From: Streptosporangium minutum
GTDB lineage: Bacteria > Actinomycetota > Actinomycetes > Streptosporangiales > Streptosporangiaceae
Direction of reading: 5' to 3'
DNA length: 40,587 nt
Assembly: GCF_002149035.1 (NCBI RefSeq)
Contig: NZ_NGFP01000054.1
Location: forward strand, 1-40,587
Position 1 is the stretch's first letter. Each line of letters begins with the position of its first letter. The position numbers and the translations under genes are program-made. Below, one piece after another: positions 8,510 through 19,267 of the stretch. Under the pieces are notes generated by a model. The model did no database searches. It saw only the letters and a list, made by a program, of their open reading frames with translations, and was not told the DNA's origin.

Positions 8510-10795
8510 TTATCGCAGAGCGGCGAGCACCTGGTCCCGCACCTGTGCCCGCTGGGCCTCGTCGGTCAGAGGACGTCCGGCCCTGTCGACAACATAGAAG
8601 ACGTCCACCGCCTCTGCGCCGAGAGTCTCCACACGCGCGGCGCGTACGTCAAGACCACAGTCCCCAAAAGCTCTGCCGATCCGCCACAGCAGTCCGGGGC
8701 GATCGTGCGCGCGCACCTCCACGACGGTCGCCGTGTTGGACGCGTCGTCCACCAGGGTGACCCGCGGCGGCGCCACCGGCACCCGGGCGGGGCGCAGCGA
8801 CCGGGTCCTTCTGGCCAGGCGTTGCTCGATGTCGAGCCGGCCGGCCAGGACCAGCCGCAGATCCGCTTCCAGCGTCGCCGGATCGGGCGGCGAACCGTAC
8901 TCGGGCACGACCGAGAACTCGATGACGGCGGTCGATCCCGCCGAGGCGGCCGAGGCCGCGCGGACCACCATCCGGTGCGCGGCGAGCACCCCGGCCGCGC
9001 GCCAGAGCAGCCCCGACCTGTCCGGCGCGACCACGGTGACCGCTCCCCCGTTGACCCGTACGGCGCCGCCGCCGTGCCGGGCCAGGGACGCCTGCGCGGC
9101 CGAGAGCGCCGGCGCGGGCGGCAGCGGGGTGCCGGACAGCACCGAGCGCACCCGGCGCACGAGGTCGGTGACCAGAGAGGCCTTCCAGGAGTTCCAGGCG
9201 GCCGGCCCGGTCGCGTTGCCGTCGGCCACGGCGAGGGCCGCCAGCAGTTCGAGGACCTCGCGCGAGCCGACGGCCTCGGCCACCCGGGAGATCGTCACCG
9301 GGTCGTCCAGGTCGCGGCGGGTCGCCGTCTCCGGCAGCAGCAGGTGGTGGCGGACCACGGTCTCCAGGGTGTCCACGTCCGCCGGGGACAGGCCGATCCG
9401 GGCGCCGATGTCGCGGGCCACGACCGCGCCGGTGGTCGAGTGGTCGCCGGGCCAGCCCTTGCCGATGTCGTGCAGGAGCGCGGAGATGAGCAGCAGGTCG
9501 GGCCGGGACACCTCGCGGGTGAAGGAGGCGGCTCCGGCGGCGGCCTCGATCAGGTGCCGATCCACGGTGTAGCGGTGCACGGGGTTGCGCTGCGGGCGGT
9601 GCCGTACCCGCTCCCAGTCGGGCAGGAGCCGGACCAGCACCCCCGCCTGGTCCAGTTCCTCCCAGACCGGCACCGCCGCGCGTCCCGCGCCGAGCAGGGC
9701 GACCAGCGCGTCGCGGGCGTCGTCCGGCCACGGGACCGGGAGCGGCGGGGACTGGGCGGCCAGCGCGTTCACGGTGGCGGGCGCGAGGGGCAGCCCCGCC
9801 TCGGCGGCGGCCGCGGCGGCGCGGAGCACGAGCACGGGGTCCTTGCGCGGGTCGGCCCCGCGGGCGAGCACGACCTCGCCGCCGTGCTCGACGACGCCGT
9901 CGGCGAGCGGTCGGCGGCCCCTCGGGGCGGGACCCGACAGCAGCCGGTCGACGGTGCGCCAGGTGGCGTCGAAGGCGTGCGCGACGGTACGGCCCGCCTC
10001 GGCGAGCCTGCGCATCAGCGCCTCGGCGTCGAGCAGGCCCAGCGTCCCGGCGACCGCGTCCTGTTCCTGGAGCACCAGCCGGTCGGCGCCCCGGGCGGTC
10101 ACCAGGTGCAGGCCGTGCCGTACGTCGAGCAGAAGTTCGTAGGCCTCGCGGACGCGGGGGCCCGGGGCCGAGGCGACCCAGGCCGCGGCCACGGCCTGCA
10201 TCGCCTGCACGTCGCGGATCCCGCCGCGTGAGTCCCTGAGGTCGGGTTCGAGCAGGAAGGCCAGCTCGCCGCTCGCCTCCGCACGCTTGTCGGCGGCGTC
10301 GCGCAGCTCGCCCAGGCGGCGCCTGGAGTCGGCCCGCCATTCGGAGAGCACGCTCTCGCGTGCCGCGCGCGTCAGCTCGGGGTCCCCCGCCACGTGCCGG
10401 GCCTGGATCAGCCCGAGCACCGCCTTGAGGTCGTCCCGCGCGACCATGGCGGCCTCTTCCACGGTCCGCACCGAGTGGTCGAGGCCGACGCCGGAGTCCC
10501 AGACGGGATACCAGACGCGGTCGGCGATGCGCGCCACGTCGTCACGGCCGTCGTGCAGCAGGACCAGGTCCAGGTCGCTGCCCGGGGCCAGCTCCGCGCG
10601 GCCCAGGCTCCCCACCGCGACGAGCGCGACGCCGCTGAGTGCGCCGCGCTCGTCGGTGTTCCTGTGCTCCCCGTTCTTCCCGGTGCGCCCGTACGGCGTG
10701 CCGCAGGCGGTCCTGAGCAGGTCCGTCAGCCACCGGTCGATGTCCGCGGCCCGTTCCTTACGGGCCGCGGCGTACGAGCGAGTGTCGCCTCTCAC
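8510..10795 (-). CDS. glnD: PII nucleotidylyltransferase / nucleotidyl-removing enzyme GlnD
   Basis: This 761-residue bifunctional enzyme modifies and demodifies the PII protein according to glutamine level. The nucleotidyltransferase motif GSLGRAELAPGSDLDLVLL lies near residues 62-80. The HD hydrolase motif (LLHDIGKGWPGDHS) is near residue 442. Two ACT domains at the C-terminus (about 600-680 and 690-761, the latter with VEVRAHDRPGLLWRI) sense glutamine. In characterised actinobacteria GlnD adenylylates GlnK rather than uridylylating it, and that is expected here. The gene begins 3 bases after the glnK stop, so it is the third gene of amtB-glnK-glnD. Its length is a little under the proteobacterial enzymes (about 890), which is usual for actinobacteria. 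Confidence 0.95.
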   Translation of the reverse strand: MRGDTRSYAAARKERAADIDRWLTDLLRTACGTPYGRTGKNGEHRNTDERGALSGVALVAVGSLGRAELAPGSDLDLVLLHDGRDDVARIADRVWYPVWDSGVGLDHSVRTVEEAAMVARDDLKAVLGLIQARHVAGDPELTRAARESVLSEWRADSRRRLGELRDAADKRAEASGELAFLLEPDLRDSRGGIRDVQAMQAVAAAWVASAPGPRVREAYELLLDVRHGLHLVTARGADRLVLQEQDAVAGTLGLLDAEALMRRLAEAGRTVAHAFDATWRTVDRLLSGPAPRGRRPLADGVVEHGGEVVLARGADPRKDPVLVLRAAAAAAEAGLPLAPATVNALAAQSPPLPVPWPDDARDALVALLGAGRAAVPVWEELDQAGVLVRLLPDWERVRHRPQRNPVHRYTVDRHLIEAAAGAASFTREVSRPDLLLISALLHDIGKGWPGDHSTTGAVVARDIGARIGLSPADVDTLETVVRHHLLLPETATRRDLDDPVTISRVAEAVGSREVLELLAALAVADGNATGPAAWNSWKASLVTDLVRRVRSVLSGTPLPPAPALSAAQASLARHGGGAVRVNGGAVTVVAPDRSGLLWRAAGVLAAHRMVVRAASAASAGSTAVIEFSVVPEYGSPPDPATLEADLRLVLAGRLDIEQRLARRTRSLRPARVPVAPPRVTLVDDASNTATVVEVRAHDRPGLLWRIGRAFGDCGLDVRAARVETLGAEAVDVFYVVDRAGRPLTDEAQRAQVRDQVLAALR

Positions 10796-10798
10796 CGG

Positions 10799-12453
<1,655 letters not shown>

Positions 12454-12570
12454 TCGACGCGACCCTCCCTTACAAATGGCGTGTGGCCGATTTCACTGTC
12501 GCAGTGAACGCTTCCTGGGCTCCGTCGACCGGCCGCGCACTGACGTTGCGCCAAAGCGTGTTCTTCCGCC

Positions 12571-12608
12571 GTTTCAGGTCTCAACCGTGCGTGTTTCGCA
12601 TCTGTGAA
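12571..12608 (-). promoter_or_regulatory. GlnR-type operator upstream of amtB
   Basis: Read on the minus strand, the site is TTCAC-n6-GAAAC-n6-GGTTG-n6-GAAAC. Both GAAAC half-boxes are perfect and all spacers are exactly six bases, matching the actinobacterial GlnR architecture gTnAc-n6-GaAAc repeated twice. The first a-box matches well and the second is poor. In Streptomyces GlnR activates amtB-glnK-glnD under nitrogen limitation, and the same is inferred here. Two more GAAAC half-sites, 6 bases apart, lie at 12624-12639 but fall out of register. Confidence 0.75.
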
Positions 12609-12680
12609 TCTCGGCGACGTGGTGTTTCGAGGGTGTTTCGGACGGGGCGGGTCTTGGCCTGAAGATGACCATAACTATGC

Positions 12681-12699
12681 TTAGGCATGCCTTACCTAA
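12681..12699 (+). promoter_or_regulatory. Iron box (DmdR/IdeR-type operator)
   Basis: TTAGGCATGCCTTACCTAA agrees at 14 of 19 positions with the actinobacterial iron box TTAGGTTAGGCTAACCTAA. It ends 17 bases before the siderophore-binding lipoprotein ATG at 12717. The ribosome-binding site AAGGGG lies between them. Repression by an iron-loaded DtxR-family regulator is the expected control. Confidence 0.82.
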
Positions 12700-12716
12700 A
12701 CCTCTAAGGGGATTCG

Positions 12717-13646
12717 ATGACCATCCGCCTGGCCAAGGCCGCGGCCGCCGTTCTGCTGTCCACCGTCGCCCTCGCGGCCTGCGGCTCCTCCGGCGATGAC
12801 CAGGCCGCCGCAGGTCCGACCCGGACGATCAAGCACGCGATGGGCGAGACGAAGGTGCCCGAATCTCCCAAGCGGGTCATCGTTCTCGACACCGACAAGC
12901 TCGACACCATGGCCTCACTGGGCCTCACACCGGTCGGCGCGGCACAGGCGGCCGAAAACCAGGCCTGGCCGAAATACCTGGGTTCCGCGCTGGACGCCAC
13001 CAAGCCGGTGGGCACCCTCCAGGCCCCCAACCTTGAGGCCATCACCGCGCTCAAGCCGGACCTGATCCTCGGCACGAAGTTCCGGCAGGAGCAGTTCTAC
13101 GACAAGCTCAACCAGATCGCGCCCACCGTGTTCACCGAGAAGGTCGGGATCACCTGGAAGGAGAACCTCCTGCTCGACGCCGACGCGCTGGGCAAGAAGG
13201 CGCAGGCGGAGAAGCTTCTCGCCGACTACCAGACCCGGGCGCGGTCGCTGGGCGGATCCGACGCGGTCGAGGTCAGCATCGTGCGCTTCATGCCCACCCA
13301 GATCCGGATGTACGGCCCCGATTCGTTCAGCGGCATCGTCGTCGGCGACGCCGGTTTCGGCCGCCCCGAACCCCAGCGGCTGGCGGACGCCCAGGACAAG
13401 CGCTTCGGCGAGCTGAGCCAGGAGAACCTCTCCCAGGCGGACGGCGACGTGCTCTTCTACAGCGCCTACGGCGACCAGGCGGCGCAGAGCCAGGCCACGG
13501 TCACCGGGGGCCCGCTCTGGAAGAACCTGCCGGCGGTCAAGGACGGCAAGGCCCACGGCGTGGACGACGAGACCTGGATGCTCGGCATCGGCGTCACCGC
13601 CGCCGGCAAGATCCTCGACGACCTGGAGAAGTTCGCCAAGCCGTGA
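12717..13646 (+). CDS. Siderophore/iron-complex ABC transporter substrate-binding lipoprotein
   Basis: This 309-residue class III binding protein of the FecB/FepB/FhuD type would capture a ferric siderophore outside the membrane. A lipoprotein signal (MTIRLAKAAAAVLLSTVALAAC) ends at the lipobox LAAC near residue 22. The core has the family pattern of a PKRVIVLDTDKLDTMASLG strand-helix, NLEAITALKPDLILG, and a C-terminal HGVDDETWMLGIGVTAAGKILDDL. The ATG is fixed by the RBS AAGGGG. No permease or ATPase genes are adjacent, so it must use a transporter encoded elsewhere. The overlapping iron box supports iron-limitation control. The particular siderophore cannot be read from the sequence. Confidence 0.92.
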   Translation: MTIRLAKAAAAVLLSTVALAACGSSGDDQAAAGPTRTIKHAMGETKVPESPKRVIVLDTDKLDTMASLGLTPVGAAQAAENQAWPKYLGSALDATKPVGTLQAPNLEAITALKPDLILGTKFRQEQFYDKLNQIAPTVFTEKVGITWKENLLLDADALGKKAQAEKLLADYQTRARSLGGSDAVEVSIVRFMPTQIRMYGPDSFSGIVVGDAGFGRPEPQRLADAQDKRFGELSQENLSQADGDVLFYSAYGDQAAQSQATVTGGPLWKNLPAVKDGKAHGVDDETWMLGIGVTAAGKILDDLEKFAKP

Positions 13647-13759
13647 CGTCCGGCACGGCTCCGGGCCGCAGGGGGCGCGGAGACCGGCCGCGGAGACGGC
13701 GGACGGCCACGCGGCGGCAATCATCACTCAGAGCTCTCACATCACTACTATGAGTGACG

Positions 13760-13783
13760 GTGGCGTGGGCCTCACCACGCCAC
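13760..13783 (+). terminator. Hairpin between the siderophore-binding and lectin-like genes
   Basis: GTGGCGTGG (13760-13768) pairs with CCACGCCAC (13775-13783) around a 6-base loop. It lies 113 bases after one stop codon and 36 bases before the next start, so it may be a terminator of the upstream gene or a leader hairpin of the downstream one. No T-run follows. Confidence 0.45.
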
Positions 13784-13819
13784 TCTCCGTGCCCGCGCCC
13801 CCACCGACCAGGAAGAGCG

Positions 13820-14344
13820 ATGATCCGTTCCCTGCGTGCCGCCGTGCCGCTCGCCGCCGCCGGCCTCCTGCTGCCCGCCGTCCCCGCCCACGCCGGGGCC
13901 CTGCCCGCCGGGCAGTTCCAGATCTTCCTGTCGACGGACCCCACCCGCTGCGTGGGCTGGTCCCAGGACAGCCCGGTCACCCCGCTGTCCACTCCCAAGA
14001 ACCGGGCGTGCGACAGCGATCCCACGACCGTGTGGCGCTACGACGCCCTCGCCCGGCACCTCGTCACCGGCGACGGGCGGTGCCTGGACGTCCGGGACGG
14101 TGCCGGGATACTGGAGATCCAGCCCTGCGACGCCGGCCGCGCCACCCAGATGTGGGAGGCGAGCCCCACCCGCGTCAGCTGGAACAGCCTCCCCGACGGC
14201 TACAACAGCATCCACCACCCCGGCCGGCCCGACCGCAACCTGCAGCTCTACGCGGGCGAGGGCAACAGCCTGGTGATCAGTGAGGGCGACGCCGGCGCCC
14301 CGGGCGAGGGCGACCGGCGTTTCGGATTCCGCGTGCTGCAGTAG
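13820..14344 (+). CDS. Small secreted protein, ricin-B-lectin-like (beta-trefoil)
   Basis: This 174-residue predicted secreted protein has a classical signal peptide (MIRSLRAAVPLAAAGLLLPAVPAHA) with cleavage after AHA near residue 25. The ATG at 13820 follows GGAAGAG. The mature part has four cysteines in RCVGW, ACDSD, RCLDV and PCDAG. The pattern RCLDV, PCDAG, QMWE resembles the CLDV...C...QxW repeats of ricin-B-type beta-trefoil lectins, with about three degenerate repeats. It has no catalytic domain attached, unlike most actinobacterial lectin modules. A carbohydrate-binding role is a guess from the repeat pattern. Confidence 0.75.
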   Translation: MIRSLRAAVPLAAAGLLLPAVPAHAGALPAGQFQIFLSTDPTRCVGWSQDSPVTPLSTPKNRACDSDPTTVWRYDALARHLVTGDGRCLDVRDGAGILEIQPCDAGRATQMWEASPTRVSWNSLPDGYNSIHHPGRPDRNLQLYAGEGNSLVISEGDAGAPGEGDRRFGFRVLQ

Positions 14345-14364
14345 GCCCCGGGCGCGATGACCGG

Positions 14365-15303
14365 TCAGGCCGCCGTGGCCATCTTCCGCAGCCGGGCCAG
14401 CGCGTCGCGCTCGATGCGCCGGGCACGGTCACGGCCGATGCCGTAGCGCTCGCCGACCTCGGTCAGCGTGTGCTCGCGGCCGTCCATCAGGCCGTAGCGC
14501 CAGCGGAGCATCTCCCGGGTCTGGCCCTCCAGGCCGGTCAGCCACTGCTCCAGGCGCTCGCGCTCCAGGATGTCCATGGCCTGCTGCTCGGGATCGGCCC
14601 ACGTCTCGTCGGCGATCATGTCGCCGAGCTCGGTCTCGTCCTCGTCGCCCACGCCGAGCTGGAGGGAGACGGGGTCGGAGGCCCAGCGGCGGAGCTCGCG
14701 GACCCGCTCGATCGGCAGCTCCAGCACCGCGGCCAGATCCGCGTCCGTCGGCTCCTGGTCGAACTCGGCCAGCATGTCGCGCCGGACCCGCATCAGCCGG
14801 GTCATCTGCTCACCGGCGTGGGTGGGCAGCCGGACCGGCCGGGCCTGCTCGTGGATCGCCCGCCCCACCGACTGGCGGATCCACCAGGTGGCATATGTGG
14901 AGAACTTGTAACCGCGCCGGTAATCGAATTTCTCGACCGCCCGGACCAGGCCCAGGTTTCCTTCCTGGACCAGATCGATCAACGGCATTCCCCTGCCGGA
15001 GTATTTGCGCGCGACCGCCACCACAAGACGTAGATTGGCCTGGATGAATTCATCCTTGGCCCGCTGCCCCGAAACAGCAAGCCGTTCGAGCTCCTCGTCG
15101 GCGGCGTCCGCGATCCGCGGCTCCGTCAGCCCGCCGTCCAGCAACTGCTCCGCGAAGAGGCCCGCCTCGATCCGCTTGGCGAGCTCGACCTCCTCCTCCG
15201 CGGTGAGCAGGGGGACCCGCCCGATCTCAGCCAGGTAGGTCCCGAGCAGGTCTCGATCCGAGACGTGCTGATCCTGCGTCCGATTCCCCGTCGGCCTTGC
15301 CAT
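14365..15303 (-). CDS. RNA polymerase sigma factor, sigma-70 family group 2 (Hrd-like)
   Basis: This 312-residue alternative primary-like sigma factor opens with region 1.2 (SDRDLLGTYLAEIGRVPLLTAEEE). Region 2 follows at about 85-150 with the core-binding and -10 recognition segment NLRLVVAVARKYSGRGMP, LIDLVQEGNLGLVRAVEKFD and YKFSTYATWWIRQ. Region 3 comes next, then region 4 with a helix-turn-helix (TLTEVGERYGIGRDRARRIE) for the -35 element. It lacks the long acidic region 1.1 of the essential HrdB/SigA, which makes it group 2. Its promoter recognition should be close to the housekeeping consensus. It is monocistronic, and its physiological trigger is unknown. Confidence 0.93.
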   Translation of the reverse strand: MARPTGNRTQDQHVSDRDLLGTYLAEIGRVPLLTAEEEVELAKRIEAGLFAEQLLDGGLTEPRIADAADEELERLAVSGQRAKDEFIQANLRLVVAVARKYSGRGMPLIDLVQEGNLGLVRAVEKFDYRRGYKFSTYATWWIRQSVGRAIHEQARPVRLPTHAGEQMTRLMRVRRDMLAEFDQEPTDADLAAVLELPIERVRELRRWASDPVSLQLGVGDEDETELGDMIADETWADPEQQAMDILERERLEQWLTGLEGQTREMLRWRYGLMDGREHTLTEVGERYGIGRDRARRIERDALARLRKMATAA

Positions 15304-15338
15304 CCGATGGCACCTCGCTCCGCCTGCTTATGGCATGC

Positions 15339-15370
15339 CCGCACGCTCGCCCGAAGCCCCGCGCGTGCGG
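15339..15370. promoter_or_regulatory. Inverted repeat in the sigma-factor upstream region
   Basis: CCGCACGC (15339-15346) and GCGTGCGG (15363-15370) are perfect 8-base arms separated by 16 bases, 36 bases upstream of the sigma-factor start. They could form a leader hairpin or bind a regulator. The rest of the 213-base gap up to hutI shows no gene. Confidence 0.3.
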
Positions 15371-15516
15371 ACATGTCGCTTGCCTAATCAACGCTCGGAT
15401 CAGGGCAAAGATTCCCTAAAAAAGTACGCCCGGAGAAGGGTTTGAATTTCCTCCCTGAGGAGGATGTCTCCGAACGTGACGCCACAGGCATTGCGGCTGC
15501 CCCCGTTCTCGGGGTT

Positions 15517-16665
15517 TCAAACCAGGCGCCGTCCCTCCTTCCACACCTGCGCCACCAGCGGTACCCCCGGCCGGTAGGCCAGATGGACGTAGGAGGGGGC
15601 GTCCAGGATCACCAGATCGCCGCGGGCCCCCGCCCTCAGCGTGCCGACGTCGTCACGGCGCAGTGCCGTGGCTCCGCCGTACGTGGCGGCCCTGACCGCC
15701 TCCAGCGGTGTCATCCGCATCTCCCGGACGGCCAGCGCCAGGCAGAACGGCATGGACGAGGTGAAGGAGGAGCCGGGATTGCAGTCGGTGGCCAGCGCGA
15801 CGGTCACCCCGGCGTCCAGCAGCCGGCGCGCGTCCGGGTACGGCGAGCGGGTGGAGAACTCCGCGCCGGGCAGCAGGGTGGCCACCACCCCGGCCGAGGA
15901 CAGCGCGGAGACGTCCTCGTCGGTCAGGTGGGTGCAGTGGTCGGCGGAGGCGGCGCCCATCTCGGCGGCGATCCGCGCGCCCGGCCCTTCGCCCAGCTGG
16001 TTGGCGTGGATCCGGGGCAGCAGCCCGGCCTTGGTCCCGGCGAGCAGGATCTCCCTGGTCTGGTCGGCGTCGAACGCTCCGCGCTCGCAGAACACGTCCA
16101 CCCACCTGGCGTACGGCGCGCAGGCCTCCAGCATCTCCCCGGTGACCGTGCGGACGTAGTCGTCGGCGGAGGGGGCGTCCGGCGGGACGATGTGCGCGCC
16201 CAGGTAGGTGGTCTCCCGGGTGAACCGCCGGGCGATCTCCAGGGACCGGCGCTCGTCCTCGACCGTGAGGCCGTAGCCGCTCTTGATCTCGACGGTGGTG
16301 GTCCCCTGGGCGAGCATCTCGGCGACCAGGGCGGCGGTCCGCTCCGCGAGGAGGGCGTCGCCGGCCGCGCGGGTGGCCGCGACCGTGGTGCGGATCCCGC
16401 CGGCGGTGTAGGGCCGCCCCGACATGCGGGCGGTGAACTCCGCGGTGCGGTCGCCGGCGAAGACCAGGTGGGCGTGGCTGTCCACGAAACCGGGGATCAC
16501 GCACCGGCCGTCCACGTCCACGCGCTCGTCGGCGCCCGGGTCCGCGCCGGCGGCCCCGGCCCACACCACCCGGCCGTCCTCGACGACGACGGCGGCGTCC
16601 TCGATCTCCTCCCGCTCCGGATCGCCGGTGTAGAGCAGTCCGATCCGGTCGAAGAGCGTGCTCAC
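15517..16665 (-). CDS. hutI: Imidazolonepropionase HutI
   Basis: This 382-residue cytoplasmic metal-dependent amidohydrolase performs the third step of histidine breakdown, opening 4-imidazolone-5-propionate to N-formimino-L-glutamate. The GTG at 16665 is chosen from the RBS-like GGAG upstream and the start [15 protein letters not shown]. Metal and substrate motifs are [16 protein letters not shown] (HxH), [15 protein letters not shown] and ATDCNPGSS. It lies 32 bases after hutF, in one transcription unit with hutF and the M20 amidohydrolase. Its product is the substrate of HutF. hutH is not in the window. Confidence 0.95.
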   Translation of the reverse strand: MSTLFDRIGLLYTGDPEREEIEDAAVVVEDGRVVWAGAAGADPGADERVDVDGRCVIPGFVDSHAHLVFAGDRTAEFTARMSGRPYTAGGIRTTVAATRAAGDALLAERTAALVAEMLAQGTTTVEIKSGYGLTVEDERRSLEIARRFTRETTYLGAHIVPPDAPSADDYVRTVTGEMLEACAPYARWVDVFCERGAFDADQTREILLAGTKAGLLPRIHANQLGEGPGARIAAEMGAASADHCTHLTDEDVSALSSAGVVATLLPGAEFSTRSPYPDARRLLDAGVTVALATDCNPGSSFTSSMPFCLALAVREMRMTPLEAVRAATYGGATALRRDDVGTLRAGARGDLVILDAPSYVHLAYRPGVPLVAQVWKEGRRLV

Positions 16666-16697
16666 CGCTCCCTCACCCCTCCCTGTCCGCCGCGTGC

Positions 16698-18056
16698 TCA
16701 CGCGCTCTCCCCACGGGCCTCGGCGATCGCCTCGCCGAGCATCGCGCCCACGTCGCCGAGGACGTGCCGGCCCTCGGCGACCACATGGCGGCCGCCCGAC
16801 ACCACCGAGTGCACGTCGGCGGCCGTCGCGGCGAAGACCACCGTCTCCGCGGCTCCGCTCCGGGACGCGCCCGCCGTACGGACCGAGTCCAGGCGCACCG
16901 ACACCAGGTCGGCCCACGCGCCCGGCACGAGCGTGCCCGCGTCGGGGAAGCCCAGGCAGGCGTGCCCGGCCGCGGTGGCGGCCTGGAGCAGCTCGGCGGC
17001 CGTCCAGTGGCCGCGCCGCTCGGTGGCCAGCCGCTCGTCCAGCTCGACCGCGCGGGCCTCCTCGAACAGGTCGATGACCGCGTGGCTGTCGGAGCCGAGC
17101 GTGATCGGCGAGCCCGCCTCGGCCATCGTCCTGGCCTGGCCGATGCCGTCGGCCAGGTCGCGTTCGGTCGTCGGGCACATGCAGACGCGGGTGCCCGACT
17201 GGCCGAGCAGCGCGATGTCCACGTCGGACACGTGCGTGGCGTGCACGGCGGTGGAGCGGGGACCGAGCACGTCGTGCTCGTTCAGCACCTGGACCGGGCT
17301 GGCGGCGTACATCTCCACGCAGGCCGCGTTCTCGGCGCGCTGCTCGGACACGTGAACGTGCATCGGGAGCGCGTGGTGATGGGAGAACCTGCTGACCGTC
17401 GGCATCTGCTCGGAGGGGACCGCGCGGACCGAATGGACGGCCACGCCGATCTCCACGTCCTGCGCGCCACGGTAGGCGGCCGCGAGGGCCTCGACCCGCA
17501 CGGCCCACCTGTCGGCGTCGCCGTCGCCGAAGCGGAGCTGGGTGCCGGCCAGCGGGGTGCCGAAGCCGCCGCTCAGGTAGCAGGCGTCCAGCAGCGCGAT
17601 GCGCAGGCCGGCCTCCCGCGCGGCCTGGACGAGCGCGTGCCCCATGACGTTCGGGTCGTCGTACGGCCTGCCACCCGGACCGTGGTGAAGGTAGTGGAAC
17701 TCCCCGACGCTGGTGACCCCCGCCAGCGCCATCTCGGCGAACGTGGCCCTGGCCAGCCTGAGGTAGGAGTCGGGGTCCAGAGTCGCGGCCACGCCGTACA
17801 TCTGCTCGCGCCAGGTCCAGAAACTGCCCTTCTCCCGCTGCGTCACCCCGCGCAGGGCCCGGTGGAAGGCGTGGGAGTGCGCGTTGGCCAGTCCGGGGAC
17901 GGTCAGCCCGTCGAGCCGGACGGCCCCAGCGGGCGGCTCGGCCATGCCGGGGGTTATCTCCGCGAAGCGGGAGCCCGAGACCCGGACGAGCACTCCCGCG
18001 ACGACCTCGCCGGGCGGTAACCAGGCCAGCTCGCACCAGTAGTTCAGCTCCGGCAC
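16698..18056 (-). CDS. hutF: Formimidoylglutamate deiminase HutF
   Basis: This 452-residue amidohydrolase-superfamily enzyme converts N-formimino-L-glutamate to N-formyl-L-glutamate and ammonia. Its presence marks the five-step histidine pathway (HutF plus a deformylase) rather than direct HutG formiminoglutamase hydrolysis. Metal and catalytic motifs are [13 protein letters not shown] (HxH), EFHYLHH, HVHVSEQ, VHATH and [14 protein letters not shown]. It starts with GTG at 18056 and overlaps the upstream M20 gene by 13 bases, so the genes are probably translationally coupled. Confidence 0.94.
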   Translation of the reverse strand: MPELNYWCELAWLPPGEVVAGVLVRVSGSRFAEITPGMAEPPAGAVRLDGLTVPGLANAHSHAFHRALRGVTQREKGSFWTWREQMYGVAATLDPDSYLRLARATFAEMALAGVTSVGEFHYLHHGPGGRPYDDPNVMGHALVQAAREAGLRIALLDACYLSGGFGTPLAGTQLRFGDGDADRWAVRVEALAAAYRGAQDVEIGVAVHSVRAVPSEQMPTVSRFSHHHALPMHVHVSEQRAENAACVEMYAASPVQVLNEHDVLGPRSTAVHATHVSDVDIALLGQSGTRVCMCPTTERDLADGIGQARTMAEAGSPITLGSDSHAVIDLFEEARAVELDERLATERRGHWTAAELLQAATAAGHACLGFPDAGTLVPGAWADLVSVRLDSVRTAGASRSGAAETVVFAATAADVHSVVSGGRHVVAEGRHVLGDVGAMLGEAIAEARGESA

Positions 18057-19219
18057 AGCTCCTCCAGGGCGGTGGCGAGGGCGGCGACCCCCGCGTGACA
18101 GTCGGACATCTCAGCGTGTTCGTCCGGGGAGTGTGAGATTCCCGTTGGATTGCGGACGAACACCATCGCGCTGGGTACACCTGCGGAGGCCAGGATTCCG
18201 GCGTCGTGGCCGGCCCCCGTCGGCAGGACGGGCACTCCCCCCAGGACCGCGGCGAGCCGCTCCCGCAGGACCTCGTCGAAGTCGACGACGGGGGTCCACG
18301 ACTCGGCGCTGACCTCGGCCCCGGAGAACTCGGTCAGCTCGGCGACCAGCGCCCGGACCGCGTGCTCGTCGCCGCCCCGGGCGTCCAGCCAGGCGCTGAC
18401 CAGGCCGGGGATGGCGTTGGCGTTGTTGGGCGACACGCGGAGCCTGCCGAAGGTGGCCACCACGCCGCCCCGCTCGGCGGCCTGCCGGGCGTGCAGCACG
18501 GTCCGGGCGAAGGGCAGCATCGGGTCGTCGCGGTCTTCCAGCCGGGTGGTGCCCGCGTGGTTGGCCTGGCCGCGGAAGTCGAACCGCCAGCGGCCGTGCG
18601 GCCAGATGGCGGCGGCCACGCCGACCGGGGCGTCCCGGTGGACCAGGTCCTGGCCCTGCTCGACGTGGAGCTCCACGAAGACGCCGACGTGCTTGAGGGT
18701 CTCGTCGTCACGGCCCAGCTCGCCGGGGTCGCGTCCGGCCCGGCGCAGCACCTCGGCCATCGAGTCGCCCCCGTCGTCGGTCAGGCCGCGGGCCCGGTCG
18801 GGGTCGAGCGCGCCGGTGAGCAGCCGGGAGCCCATGCAGGGGACCCCGAACCTGGCGCCCTCCTCGTCGGTGAAACAGGCCACCCCCAACGGGCGGGGAG
18901 GCTCGAAGCCCCTGGCCCGCAGCGTGTCGAGGGCGGCGAAGGCGGACACGACCCCGAGGGGGCCGTCGAAGGCGCCGCCCTGCCGTACCGAGTCCAGATG
19001 GCTGCCCGTGACGACGCCCGGCCTGTCCGACGGGTCGCCCCACCAGGCCCACAGGTTGCCGTTCCGGTCTTCACGCAGGTCGAGGCCCCGTCTGGCGGCC
19101 TCCTGGCGGAACCACTGACGGAGCTCCAGATCGGCGGGCGACCACGCGTCGCGCAGGTAGCCCCGGGTCCGGCCGTCACGTCCGAGGTGCGCGATGGCAC
19201 CCCACATCTCGTCGAACAC
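18044..19219 (-). CDS. M20-family amidohydrolase (annotated AllC-like), probable N-formylglutamate deformylase
   Basis: This 391-residue zinc amidohydrolase resembles allantoate amidohydrolase and N-carbamoyl-amino-acid hydrolase. Dinuclear metal motifs are visible: [18 protein letters not shown] (H and D), [15 protein letters not shown] (E-E), ELHVEQG (H) and GAGHDAG (H). Homology alone would suggest allantoate hydrolysis. However, it is the first gene of a hut operon, overlaps hutF, and no classical hutG deformylase is present, so hydrolysis of N-formyl-L-glutamate to glutamate and formate is the better contextual assignment. The GTG at 19219 has GGAGG very close upstream; the ATG at 19207 (MWGAIAHLG) is the alternative start. 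Confidence 0.88.
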   Translation of the reverse strand: MFDEMWGAIAHLGRDGRTRGYLRDAWSPADLELRQWFRQEAARRGLDLREDRNGNLWAWWGDPSDRPGVVTGSHLDSVRQGGAFDGPLGVVSAFAALDTLRARGFEPPRPLGVACFTDEEGARFGVPCMGSRLLTGALDPDRARGLTDDGGDSMAEVLRRAGRDPGELGRDDETLKHVGVFVELHVEQGQDLVHRDAPVGVAAAIWPHGRWRFDFRGQANHAGTTRLEDRDDPMLPFARTVLHARQAAERGGVVATFGRLRVSPNNANAIPGLVSAWLDARGGDEHAVRALVAELTEFSGAEVSAESWTPVVDFDEVLRERLAAVLGGVPVLPTGAGHDAGILASAGVPSAMVFVRNPTGISHSPDEHAEMSDCHAGVAALATALEELCRS

Positions 19220-19231
19220 CCCTCCATTATG

Positions 19232-19247
19232 TGAATGGAGTCATTCA
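19232..19247. promoter_or_regulatory. Candidate hut operator 1 (TGAATG-N4-CATTCA)
   Basis: A perfect 6-base-arm inverted repeat TGAATG-GAGT-CATTCA lies 13 bases upstream of the first gene of the hutF-hutI operon. The same arms and spacer length occur upstream of hutU at 25082-25097. This makes it a candidate binding site for a shared hut regulator. Confidence 0.65.
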
Positions 19248-19267
19248 TTGGCGAACCCGCGCCACCG

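Noticed and set aside
7122-8597. + strand open frame of 491 codons opposite the histidine kinase
   Set aside because: It is antisense to a gene with clear HAMP and HATPase motifs. Composition is random (DRAG/RVG-rich) and no ribosome-binding site was seen.
15501-15514. Short hairpin CCCCG-TTCT-CGGGG at the hutI end
   Set aside because: A five-base stem that ends before the hutI stop is too weak to call a terminator.
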